Positions 33,058 through 41,663 of a DNA stretch of 64,000 nucleotides are shown in pieces. The position numbers were made by a program, and so were the translations under genes. The notes below the pieces were generated by a model. The model did not search any database and was not told the DNA's origin. It worked only from the letters and a program-made list of their open reading frames with translations. Origin of the DNA: an uncultured Acetatifactor sp. (GTDB lineage: Bacteria; Bacillota; Clostridia; Lachnospirales; Lachnospiraceae); the NCBI GenBank assembly GCA_910584235.1, contig CAJTZD010000019.1, positions 3,210 through 67,209 of the forward strand. The letters run 5' to 3'. The first letter of the stretch is position 1. Each line of letters starts with the position of its first letter.

Positions 33058-33096
33058 GGTTTATTTTTTTTTAAGAAACAGAAAAGATTTCTTATA

Positions 33097-33126
33097 TTGA
33101 CTTTGGAGAAGTGTGAGGTATATAAT
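33097..33126 (+). promoter_or_regulatory. Promoter of the RND exporter gene
   Basis: TTGACT (33097-33102) and TATAAT (33121-33126) with an 18-bp spacer. The leader that follows is about 170 nt. Confidence 0.8.
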
Positions 33127-33138
33127 CGACAACGGAAA

Positions 33139-33221
33139 ACCGACTGACGGGTCGGAAAACCCTCAGGCGCAGAATGCGCGCCTGAGCGCTTGGAAGAATG
33201 CAAGGGCAGCGTTCTTCCGGG
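33139..33221 (+). other. Structured leader of the RND gene
   Basis: Three hairpins in succession: CCGAC/GTCGG, CTCAGGCGC/GCGCCTGAG (33162-33186 region) and GGAAGAA/TTCTTCC (33192-33218). The last resembles the third hairpin of the cysE leader at 27583-27613, and in both it is followed by GGGT(G)TCGGCG-like sequence. Confidence 0.6.
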
Positions 33222-33302
33222 TGTCGGCGGACGTTGGAGTTTTTAGGATGCCTTTTTTTGTGATTTTGGATATACGCTGATAAAGAGCAGGGAGGTATGG
33301 AC

Positions 33303-36300
33303 GTGATATCGAAATTCAGTGTGAAGAAGCCTTATACCGTGTTGGTGGGGGTGGTGCTGGCCATTGTGCTGGGAGTGGTGTCTTTTACCAGGATGACTAC
33401 GGACTTGCTGCCAAGCATCAGTCTTCCTTATGTGATCGTGATGACGACTTATCCGGGGGCCAGCCCCGAGACTGTGGAGATGGCGGTGACTCAGCCGGTG
33501 GAGGCTTCCATGGCCACGGTGAGCAATATCGAGAGCATCAGTTCCGTATCCAATGAAAACTATTCTATGGTCATCCTGGAGTTTGCCCAGACCGCGGATA
33601 TGAACGCGGTGTCTTTGGAGATTCGGGAGAGCCTGGATCAGATCAAGAGCTACTGGGACGATTCCATCGGGAATCCCATCATCATGAAGCTGAATCCGGA
33701 TATGCTGCCGGTGATGATCGCGGCAGTGGGCGTGGAGGGCATGGACAATGCCGCGATCAGTACATATGTCCAGGATCAGGTCATGCCCGAGCTGGAGAGC
33801 ATCGAGGGCGTGGCCAGCGTCAGCGCCACCGGACTGCTGGAGGAGAGCGTGAACGTGGTCATCCGCCAGGACAAGGTGGATGAAGTCAACGAGAAGATAT
33901 TTGCCGCCATTGATGAGAAGATGAAAGAGGCGGAGGAGGAACTGGCCAACGGGCGAAAGGAGCTGGAGGACGGCAGGGCAGAGCTGGAGGACGGGCGAAA
34001 GGAACTGTTAAACGGTCAGCAGGAGCTGGCCAATGGACGAAAGGAGCTGGCGGACGGCAAGGCAGAGCTGGAGAAAGGCAAGACGGAACTGGCAAACCAG
34101 CAGGAGGCCCTGAACAATCAGCTGGCAGTGCAGAAGAATTCGTTGCTGACCGCTAAGGCCAGACTGGAGGAGATTCAGACCAATCTCGCCACCGCAAAGC
34201 AGCTCAACGACGGCATACAGCAGATGGCTCCCATGATTCCCCAGATCAGAGAGCAGAAAGCGGCTCTGGAGCAGCTTCGGGACGGGGGATATCTGACCCG
34301 GTATACGGGATATATGCAGACTTGGGGCGAAGCCCTGCAAAAGGCAGGAGAGCTTTTAGCCGGCGCGGATTCCGCGGAGGATCAGGGCGCGCTTCTGCTG
34401 GCAGTGGGCGAGGCGCTGGCGCCTGCGCTGGAGGCCCAGATCGGAATCGAGCAGCTGAGGCAGGAATTCGTGGGAAACGCAGGCTTGGATCTGCTGGCCT
34501 CCGCGGACGAGCAGATGGCCCAGATACTGGATGCGGCCCGAAATACGAGCCCGTGGTACCCTACAATTGTATTTGACATAGAGTCGGGCACCCTGCCCAC
34601 CCTGCCCGATGCGGAGGCCATACAGGCCCTGACCACCACGGTGGGAACTGCGCTGGGAGCCGCGGAAGCCGGGGCAGGGCAGGCGCTCGCCATGGACATG
34701 TTCAAGCTTCCGGGGCAGTATGACGATATGCAGACCGCGCTGGCGGCGCTGACCGGCGGCCTGGGCTATGATGCTTATGTGGCGCAGATCAATTCCGTCC
34801 TGGCCAGCCAGAATGTCACGGATCTGGCCAAAGCCATCGAGGACATCAACGGCGGCCTGATTGCCGTTGAGAAAGGCCAGATGGCCGCGGCGGTGGAGTT
34901 TGCCAACGGCAAGGCCACCATCTCCATGGGAGAGTACCAGCTGGAAGTGGCCCAGTCCCAACTGGACAGCGGCGAAGAGCAGATCAAGAGCGGCTTGGAG
35001 CAGATGGACGAGGCGGCAAAGCAGTTGGACGATGCCGAGCAGCAGCTTATCGACGGCGAGGAGCAGCTGGCGGAGGCCAAGGAGAATGCCTACGAACAGG
35101 CGGACATGACAGACAAACTCACCGTGGACGTCATAAAGAATCTGCTGACAGCCCAGAACTTTTCCATGCCCGCAGGCTATGTCACCGAGGAGGGAGTCAG
35201 CTACATGGTGCGGGTGGGCGACAAGCCCTCCACAGTGGAGGAGCTCCAGGCGCTGCCCTTGATGGATCTGCATATGGACGGCGTGCCCGTGATTACCCTT
35301 GGGGACGTGGCGGATGTGTTCTACACGGACAACTCCGCGGAAATTTATGCCAACGTGGACGGCAGTGCAGGCGTTATGCTGACCATCCAGAAGCAGACGG
35401 GGTATTCCACCGGTGAGGTGTCGGACCGGCTGGCGGAGCGTTTTGGGGAAATGATGGAGGAGAATGGGGCTCTGTCCCTGATCACCCTGATGGATCAGGG
35501 CATCTATATCGATCTGGTCATGGATTCCATCCTCAACAATATCCTCTTCGGCGGATTGCTGGCCATCCTGATATTGATTGTGTTCCTGAAAGACCTAAGG
35601 CCTACCATGGTGGTGGCATTCTCCATTCCCATCAGCCTGGTGACGGCTATTGTGTGCATGTACTTCAGCGGCGTGACCCTGAACATCATCTCCCTGTCGG
35701 GACTGGCTCTGGGCATCGGCATGCTGGTGGATAACTCTATTGTAGTCATTGAAAACATTTACCGGATGCGCAGTGAGGGCCGTTCCGGGCGGGAGGCTGC
35801 AATCTCCGGCGCCCGGGAGGTGGCGGGAGCCATTTTGGCCTCCACCCTTACCACTGTCTGCGTGTTCCTGCCCATTGTGTTCACGGAGGGGATTACCAGG
35901 CAGCTGTTCGTTGACATGGGCCTGACCATCGCCTATTCCCTGCTGGCAAGTCTGGTGATTGCCCTCACCGTGGTGCCGGCCATGTCCTCGAAGCTTCTGG
36001 TGAGGACTAAGGAGCAGAAAGAGGGCAGGATTTTCGGCGGTCTGGTGAAAGGATATGAAAAGCTGTTAAAGGGCGCCCTGCGGGTAAAACCGTTGGTATT
36101 TATCCTTACTTTGGGCCTTTTGGCGGGCAGCGTGGCCCTGGCCTTTACAAACGGTACTGCTTTTATGTCGGATATGGATTCCACTCAGCTCACCGTCAAT
36201 GTGGCGCTGGGGGAGGAGGCTACTCTGGCGCAGACCGGAGAGATTACCGACCAGGTGGTGGAGGCCATCCGTTCTATTGAAGACGTTCAAAATGTAGGCG

Positions 36301-37610
36301 CCATGACCAGCAGCTCCAACATGTCTCTGCTGGGCGGGGGCGGGGGAAGCACCAACAGCGCCTCTGTCTATGTGGTGACAAAAGAAGACAAGACCATGAG
36401 CAATGATGAGATAGCCCGGATCATCAAGGAGAAGACCCAGGATCTGGAAGCGGAGATTACCGTGGATACTTCCAGCATGGATATGAGCGCCATGGGCGGC
36501 AGCGGCATCGTGGTGCAGGTGCGGGGACGTGATCTGGATACCCTGCGCAGGATTGCGGAGGAAGTGGCGGCTATTGTGGAAAGCGTGGAGGGAACTGCCG
36601 AGGTCAACGACGGTCTGGAGGACGCGGACGAGGAGCTGCGTATTATCGTGGACCGGGATGAAGCGGTTCATTACGGCCTCACCGTGGCCCAGGTGTACGC
36701 CCAGCTGGCTTCCAGGCTGGCGGAGGCCGGCAGCGCCACCTCACTGGTTACGGATGAAAAAGACTATAATGTGTACGTCATGAATGGCAGCGATATTGAA
36801 CTGACCAGGGAATTGGTGAAAAAGCTGGAGATAGACGGCACCAGTGAAGAGGGTGAGACCGTGGCGGTGCCATTGTCCCGCATCGCTTCCTTTGAGACCA
36901 CCGAGGCTCTCTCCTCCATCAGCAGGGCGGATCAGACCAGGTACATCTCCGTTTCCGCGGCCATCGCAGAGGGCTACAATGTAGGTCTGGTGGCAGCGGA
37001 TGTGGAGGAGAAGCTGGCGGATTATGAGATGCCCGCAGGCTATCAGCTGGTGTTCTCCGGGGAGAACGAGACCATTCAGGACGCTATGGAGCAGATGGTG
37101 CTGATGCTGGTATTAGCTGTCGTGTTCATGTATCTGATCATGGTGGCCCAGTTCCAGTCATTGCTTTCGCCGTTTATCATCCTGTTTACCATTCCGTTAG
37201 CCTTTACGGGAGGGTTTCTGGGACTTTACATCAGCGGCAGCGAGGTCAGCGTCATTGCCATGATCGGCTTCGTCATGCTGGCCGGCGTCATCGTGAACAA
37301 CGGCATCGTTATCATTGACTACATGAACCAGCTGCGGGAGAGCGGTATGGAGAAGCGGGAGGCGATTCTCACTGCCGGCCGCACCAGGCTGCGCCCTGTG
37401 CTGATGACCGCGCTGACGACCATATTGGCCTTGTCTACCATGGTGTTCAGCAACGATATGGGCTCAGAGATGGCAAGGCCAATGGCTGTGGTTACCACCG
37501 GCGGTCTGACCTATGGTACTTTGCTGACATTGGTCGTTATTCCCTGCATCTATGATGTATTCATACGCGGTAAGAAGAAAGGAGAGGAGATGCCGGCGGA
37601 AGCGGATTGA
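33303..37610 (+). CDS. Very large RND-family exporter with coiled-coil insert
   Basis: Proton-driven RND exporter of 1435 residues, about 400 longer than AcrB or SwrC. The N-terminal membrane segment and the FTRMTTDLLPSISLPYVIVM start are typical. The first porter domain is interrupted at about residue 205 by an insert to about 610: heptad stretches of the ANGRKELEDGRAELEDGRKE type, a middle helical part, and a second coiled coil (SGEEQIKSGLEQMDEAAKQL). Membrane segments at about 740-900 contain GIGMLVDNSIVVIENI, the proton-relay Asp motif; a second porter domain and the final five segments follow. GGGAGGT abuts the ATG at 33297, so the GTG at 33303, seven bases from GGAGG, is the likelier start. 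No membrane-fusion partner lies nearby. Confidence 0.92.
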   Translation: MISKFSVKKPYTVLVGVVLAIVLGVVSFTRMTTDLLPSISLPYVIVMTTYPGASPETVEMAVTQPVEASMATVSNIESISSVSNENYSMVILEFAQTADMNAVSLEIRESLDQIKSYWDDSIGNPIIMKLNPDMLPVMIAAVGVEGMDNAAISTYVQDQVMPELESIEGVASVSATGLLEESVNVVIRQDKVDEVNEKIFAAIDEKMKEAEEELANGRKELEDGRAELEDGRKELLNGQQELANGRKELADGKAELEKGKTELANQQEALNNQLAVQKNSLLTAKARLEEIQTNLATAKQLNDGIQQMAPMIPQIREQKAALEQLRDGGYLTRYTGYMQTWGEALQKAGELLAGADSAEDQGALLLAVGEALAPALEAQIGIEQLRQEFVGNAGLDLLASADEQMAQILDAARNTSPWYPTIVFDIESGTLPTLPDAEAIQALTTTVGTALGAAEAGAGQALAMDMFKLPGQYDDMQTALAALTGGLGYDAYVAQINSVLASQNVTDLAKAIEDINGGLIAVEKGQMAAAVEFANGKATISMGEYQLEVAQSQLDSGEEQIKSGLEQMDEAAKQLDDAEQQLIDGEEQLAEAKENAYEQADMTDKLTVDVIKNLLTAQNFSMPAGYVTEEGVSYMVRVGDKPSTVEELQALPLMDLHMDGVPVITLGDVADVFYTDNSAEIYANVDGSAGVMLTIQKQTGYSTGEVSDRLAERFGEMMEENGALSLITLMDQGIYIDLVMDSILNNILFGGLLAILILIVFLKDLRPTMVVAFSIPISLVTAIVCMYFSGVTLNIISLSGLALGIGMLVDNSIVVIENIYRMRSEGRSGREAAISGAREVAGAILASTLTTVCVFLPIVFTEGITRQLFVDMGLTIAYSLLASLVIALTVVPAMSSKLLVRTKEQKEGRIFGGLVKGYEKLLKGALRVKPLVFILTLGLLAGSVALAFTNGTAFMSDMDSTQLTVNVALGEEATLAQTGEITDQVVEAIRSIEDVQNVGAMTSSSNMSLLGGGGGSTNSASVYVVTKEDKTMSNDEIARIIKEKTQDLEAEITVDTSSMDMSAMGGSGIVVQVRGRDLDTLRRIAEEVAAIVESVEGTAEVNDGLEDADEELRIIVDRDEAVHYGLTVAQVYAQLASRLAEAGSATSLVTDEKDYNVYVMNGSDIELTRELVKKLEIDGTSEEGETVAVPLSRIASFETTEALSSISRADQTRYISVSAAIAEGYNVGLVAADVEEKLADYEMPAGYQLVFSGENETIQDAMEQMVLMLVLAVVFMYLIMVAQFQSLLSPFIILFTIPLAFTGGFLGLYISGSEVSVIAMIGFVMLAGVIVNNGIVIIDYMNQLRESGMEKREAILTAGRTRLRPVLMTALTTILALSTMVFSNDMGSEMARPMAVVTTGGLTYGTLLTLVVIPCIYDVFIRGKKKGEEMPAEAD

Positions 37611-37850
37611 CGAAATTTGAAACGAAAGCAGCAAGCGGCGGCCGGAGGGTACGGGAGTTGTACCGTGGCCGCCGTAGCTTTGCGGATGAAATTCGCTTTG
37701 GGAGGGCATTTTTCCAAGTGCGTCTTTTGAACCGGTATTGTCTGCACCTGCAGCGGTTCAGGGTTTATATGGGGTTGTATGTGCCGTTCAGAATGATGCA
37801 GATATGTAGGCAATATATGGGGAAGCAGGAAAGAAAGGGGAGAAAACAGT

Positions 37851-38492
37851 ATGAGCAGAATTACAGGGCTGGAGGAGATGGGCCATGTACCGCCAAAGGT
37901 GCGACAGATGTATGAGGCGGTGATACAGCTGCTGGAGGAGGGCATGGATATGGAGGACATCCGCGTCTCCACTATTACGGAAAGGGCAGGCATCGGAAAA
38001 GGAACAGCCTATGAATACTTTGACACCAAGGACGAGATTGTAGCCTGTGCCGTGGTCAGCCAGATAAGGTGGATATTTGGCTGGCTGGGGGAACAGCTGG
38101 AGGAAAAGGCGGACTTTGGGCAGCAGATGGAATTCCTGCTGGACGTAGTGGAGAAAAAGGGCCACTGCAGCCACAGCTTCCTGCGGTTTGTCCATGCCAT
38201 GACCAGCAATTCCGAGTTCAATCGTATGATTCGGGAAAAGATGAACACGGAGGAATTCGCACCCTACCGCCCGATGAACGTGTTTGGGAAAATACTGCGG
38301 CAGGGGATGGCGCGGGGGGTGATTCGGAAAGACCTGCCTATAGAATATATGATACATTGCGTCTTTTCCCATCTGTTGTCTTACATGATGGAAATTGCCA
38401 CGAAAGACTGCTTCCATATGGACGCACAGTCCCTGCGCCCCTTTGTGTACCGGGGGATTGTGGGAGAGCTGTGTGTAGGACAGTCAACATAA
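37851..38492 (+). CDS. TetR/AcrR-family regulator
   Basis: 213-residue regulator. Residues about 15-65 form the helix-turn-helix: VSTITERAGIGKGTAYEYFD is the recognition part. The rest is an all-helical ligand-binding domain. GGGGAG eight bases upstream supports the ATG. It lies 240 bp after the RND exporter on the same strand and is the natural candidate to control it, although an operator was not identified with confidence. Confidence 0.88.
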   Translation: MSRITGLEEMGHVPPKVRQMYEAVIQLLEEGMDMEDIRVSTITERAGIGKGTAYEYFDTKDEIVACAVVSQIRWIFGWLGEQLEEKADFGQQMEFLLDVVEKKGHCSHSFLRFVHAMTSNSEFNRMIREKMNTEEFAPYRPMNVFGKILRQGMARGVIRKDLPIEYMIHCVFSHLLSYMMEIATKDCFHMDAQSLRPFVYRGIVGELCVGQST

Positions 38493-38513
38493 TTGATAAA
38501 ACGAAAAAAAGAA

Positions 38514-38545
38514 GCTGGCAACCTGTAAATACTAGAGTTGCCGGC
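38514..38545 (+). terminator. Terminator after the TetR-type gene
   Basis: GCTGGCAAC (38514-38522) and GTTGCCGGC (38537-38545) form a 9-bp stem with one mismatch or wobble, followed by CTTTGTG. Confidence 0.6.
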
Positions 38546-38592
38546 CTTTGTGATAGTATAGGAGCCTGTATTATGATCGTATATATCCGCCA

Positions 38593-38757
38593 AAAGTTTA
38601 GGAATGCTTTTCAGGCTTTTAAGATTTAAATTAGAAAATAGACACGAAATGGACACATTTTACCTGTAACATGTATATCAGATAGTTGATGAACTCACTA
38701 TCTCCCCCCTCATAAGAAATAGTAAAAGGGTCTCGGTGTATGCCGGGGCCCTTTTAC
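38593..38757 (+). repeat. 165-bp direct repeat, copy 1
   Basis: This segment recurs at 38853-39017 with only about two differences (CAGG/CAAG and GTGTATG/GTGCATG). It starts AAAGTTTAGGAATGCTTTTC and ends with a hairpin, GTAAAAGGG/CCCTTTTAC, that looks like a terminator usable on both strands. Copies are offset by exactly 260 bp. No gene is recognised in it. Confidence 0.95.
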
Positions 38758-38852
38758 AGTGTAATGACGGCTTTGTACATATTTTTGCGTTGTGCAACAG
38801 GATGATTTGCGGACTGATTGACGGATATAGCCCGATATAAAAGCGATGTGAT

Positions 38853-39017
38853 AAAGTTTAGGAATGCTTTTCAAGCTTTTAAGATTTAAATTAGAAAATA
38901 GACACGAAATGGACACATTTTACCTGTAACATGTATATCAGATAGTTGATGAACTCACTATCTCCCCCCTCATAAGAAATAGTAAAAGGGTCTCGGTGCA
39001 TGCCGGGGCCCTTTTAC
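38853..39017 (+). repeat. 165-bp direct repeat, copy 2
   Basis: Second copy of the repeat at 38593-38757, including its terminal GTAAAAGGG/CCCTTTTAC hairpin. The 95 bp between copies is unique. The near identity suggests a recent duplication or recombination, or two insertions of a small element. Confidence 0.95.
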
Positions 39018-39181
39018 GGCATATGTGGGAGACGAGTCATCATAGTTCTCGTCTGCTCTGTCAGCGATCTGGTGATGGAAAGCGGGCAAGGCCGTGAACG
39101 GGAACGGATTTCAAGGTTGACAGGGACGGGGGATTGGAGTATTCTAGCAATGGTGTACGGACAGACGGAGAGGGACGGAAG

Positions 39182-40114
39182 ATGGAAAAAACCAAAGAAT
39201 TATTAAAAAAGAGTACTTTCCAAAGCAGCCTGATGCTCTTCCTGGCGGCCTTTATCTGGGGTACGGCATTTGTGGCCCAGAGCGTGGGAATGGACTATCT
39301 GGGACCCTTGAGCTTTAACGGCACCAGGTTCCTCATGGGCAGCCTGGTGCTGGCGCCTGTCATCTGCTTTAACAGAAGGAGCGCGGCGAAGAAGCACAAA
39401 GAGAATGAGGGAAAGAGGCCGGGGAGCCTGAAGACCACGATTATCGGCGGCGTATGCTGCGGGCTGGCGCTGTGCGCGGCGGCGCTTCTGCAGCAGATAG
39501 GAATGCTCTATACCACAGTGGGAAAGGCAGGGTTCATCACCACGCTGTATATCATCCTGGTTCCTGTCTTTGGCATTTTCCTGAAGAAAAGGATACCGGG
39601 AAAGGTCTGGGGCGGGGCGGCAATCGCGGCCTTTGGCATGTATCTGCTGTGTATGAGCGAGAGTCTTTCCCTGGGCAGAGGGGATGCCTTGGTCTTTCTC
39701 TGCGCCATTCTGTTTTCCGTACATATCCTGGTGATAGACCATTTCTCGCCCCGGGTGGACGGGGTGGAGCTCTCCTGTATCCAGTTTTTGACGGCAGGCA
39801 TCATCGGGAGCATCCTGGCATTTCTCTTTGAGAAACCGGATATAGGAGATTTCGTCAACGGGATCGTGCCCCTGGCCTATGCGGGCATTCTTTCCAGCGG
39901 GGTGGCCTATACCCTGCAGGTGGTGGGGCAGAGGGACACGGATCCCACTGTGGCGTCTTTGATTTTAAGCCTGGAATCCGTGGTCTCCGTGCTGGCGGGC
40001 TGGGTGGTCCTGCGCCAGGCCCTGACAGGCAGGGAGTTGGCAGGCTGCGGGCTGGTGTTCTGCGCTGTGATTCTGGTACAGCTTCCGGGGAAAGCCGGGA
40101 AAGCGAAAGGATAG
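39182..40114 (+). CDS. EamA-family (DMT) transporter
   Basis: Drug/metabolite-superfamily membrane protein, 310 residues, ten membrane segments in two EamA repeats: AFIWGTAFVAQSVGMDYLGP begins the first and DALVFLCAILFSVHILVIDH the second. The start at 39182 (MEKTKELLKK) is preceded by GAGGGACGGAAG; the open frame extends to 39134 without a site. Family members export amino acids, nucleotides or other metabolites; the substrate is unknown. Confidence 0.88.
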   Translation: MEKTKELLKKSTFQSSLMLFLAAFIWGTAFVAQSVGMDYLGPLSFNGTRFLMGSLVLAPVICFNRRSAAKKHKENEGKRPGSLKTTIIGGVCCGLALCAAALLQQIGMLYTTVGKAGFITTLYIILVPVFGIFLKKRIPGKVWGGAAIAAFGMYLLCMSESLSLGRGDALVFLCAILFSVHILVIDHFSPRVDGVELSCIQFLTAGIIGSILAFLFEKPDIGDFVNGIVPLAYAGILSSGVAYTLQVVGQRDTDPTVASLILSLESVVSVLAGWVVLRQALTGRELAGCGLVFCAVILVQLPGKAGKAKG

Positions 40115-40160
40115 GAATGTCTGTGGGAGCGAAAGAGAAACGTCCCTTGCCTCCAAACTA

Positions 40161-40691
40161 TCACAATATTGTAATCTGCGCTTCGGCATCATAGGTATGG
40201 GGCTCCTTTGTGACGGCCTTGTGCCCGAAAGCGATGGCAATCTTGTACTCATAGGAAGGGGGAAGCTTCAGGGCATCGGAAAAATACGCTTTTTTATCAC
40301 CCGACATGGCATCCAGGATGCAGCCGATAATCAGATTTCCCAGCCCCAGGGATTCCGCAGCCAGGGCCATGTTCTCCACTGCGATGCCCGCATCCAGGGT
40401 GCCCCATTTATAGGTGCTGTCCGCGCTGATGACGACTACAGTAGGAGCTTCGTAGTAGAAATTGTGGGGCGGATTTGTAATCTGGCGCAGCCGGTTCTTT
40501 TCTTCCTCCAGTTCCTGTAGGATGGGATGGCTGCCGGACAGCACGGTGAAATGGATTTCCTGCCTGTTGGCTGCGGTGGGGGCCTGTAAACCCGCATGGA
40601 GCAGGATGTTCAGCTCCTCCTGCGTAAGCGGCTCCGCCGTGTAGCCCCTTGTGGAGCTTCTCTCTTTGATGGTCTCGATTACTTTGTTCAT
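40161..40691 (-). CDS. Nitroreductase-family FMN oxidoreductase
   Basis: FMN-dependent NAD(P)H oxidoreductase of 176 residues. IKERSSTRGYTAEPLTQEEL is the phosphate-binding start of the family, GLQAPTAANRQE contacts the flavin, and AVENMALAAESLGLGNLIIG is the typical dimer helix. Purine-rich GGAGG precedes the ATG on the minus strand. Convergent with the EamA transporter. Substrates may be nitroaromatics, quinones or enones. Confidence 0.9.
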   Translation of the reverse strand: MNKVIETIKERSSTRGYTAEPLTQEELNILLHAGLQAPTAANRQEIHFTVLSGSHPILQELEEEKNRLRQITNPPHNFYYEAPTVVVISADSTYKWGTLDAGIAVENMALAAESLGLGNLIIGCILDAMSGDKKAYFSDALKLPPSYEYKIAIAFGHKAVTKEPHTYDAEAQITIL

Positions 40692-40746
40692 GATCTGCCT
40701 CCTTTGGGAAAATGTTTTATATTCTGTATGTTGGTGCTATGCTCCT

Positions 40747-40775
40747 ATTATACAGCAGGACAGGAGACAGGGCAA
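40747..40775 (-). promoter_or_regulatory. Promoter of the nitroreductase gene
   Basis: On the minus strand TTGCCC (40770-40775) and TATAAT (40747-40752) are separated by 17 bp. Confidence 0.7.
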
Positions 40776-41067
40776 GCGGTCTGTGGCGGGGATTCCGGAG
40801 AGAGGTTCCTGTGGAATGCGGAAAGGAGAACTCAGAGGGGCGCTCTGGCCCGTGACGGGCGGCGGTTGAAAGCGAAAGGCGAGAATCGTCAGGGAGATTT
40901 GAGTCAGATTCCGGTCAGAGAGAAGAGATATGGCGACATAGAGACATTACAATCAGCAGGGACAGGCGCCGGAAGCTCTGCAGGCAGTACAGCGTTTGAG
41001 AGCGCGGAAACAGGCGTTTTACCGGAAGAGAAAGTAGAGAAGAGAAAGCAGAGAGGAGAGACACAGA
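40776..41067 (+). other. Intergenic region without a supported gene
   Basis: Open frames exist but none has a family signature or a convincing start. Purine-rich sequence near 41040-41064 supplies the ribosome binding site of the next gene. No clear promoter for that gene was identified. Confidence 0.4.
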
Positions 41068-41523
41068 ATGAAGACAAAATGCGGATTGGATTGCGAGGAA
41101 TGCGGATTCAAGGAGTGCCTCGGATGCACGGAGACAGGCGGGCGTCCCTTTGGAGGCACCTGCATGCTTGCGGTGTGCTGCGACGAAAAGGGATGCGAGA
41201 ACTGCGGCAGATCCTTTGAAGCGCCCTGCAGGCTGAAAGAGGAGCTGATTGCGGAGTTTAACGCCCTGGGAATCGAAGACATGGAGGAAATCACAAGCCT
41301 TAACGCCCTGAACGGGGCATACGTCAATCTGGCCTATAAGCTTCCGGGCGGTCAGGAGATACGGTTCTGGGACGACGGCAGAATCTATCTGGGAAACCAG
41401 GTTCGCAAAAAGGGCAGCGACAGATGCTACGGCCTTACCGCGGACGAGAACTATCTGCTGGTATGTGAGTACGGCGAGAACGGTTCGGACGCGGAAATCG
41501 TTGTGTATAAAAGGCGGAAATGA
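41068..41523 (+). CDS. Cys-rich DUF3795-like protein
   Basis: 151 residues. The first 55 contain ten Cys in CGLDCEECGFKECLGC and CCDEKGCENCGRSFEAPC patterns, resembling the DUF3795 type of putative zinc-binding proteins. The remaining 95 residues are a mixed domain without recognised motifs (GGQEIRFWDDGRIYLGNQVR). AGGAG stands upstream of the ATG. No signal peptide. Function is unknown. Confidence 0.75.
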   Translation: MKTKCGLDCEECGFKECLGCTETGGRPFGGTCMLAVCCDEKGCENCGRSFEAPCRLKEELIAEFNALGIEDMEEITSLNALNGAYVNLAYKLPGGQEIRFWDDGRIYLGNQVRKKGSDRCYGLTADENYLLVCEYGENGSDAEIVVYKRRK

Positions 41524-41582
41524 AGTCGTAGCGGACGCGGAGGGCATCGATGCTGAATGCAGCATTGGACGAAACAATCCTG

Positions 41583-41617
41583 GTGGGCAGACTGGACATC
41601 CATCCATGTCTGCCCAC
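41583..41617 (+). terminator. Hairpin terminator between convergent genes
   Basis: GTGGGCAGAC with ACAT (41583-41599) pairs with ATGTCTGCCCAC (41606-41617), followed by TATTTTAAAG. It lies between the Cys-rich gene and the convergent M42 peptidase gene. Confidence 0.7.
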
Positions 41618-41663
41618 TATTTTAAAGTATATGTGAATTATGGAACCTGGGATTTCCTCCCGC

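Noticed and set aside
40596..41219. 207-codon frame spanning the nitroreductase start and the Cys-rich gene
   Set aside because: It overlaps the nitroreductase promoter and the start of the Cys-rich gene in another frame and has no motif.
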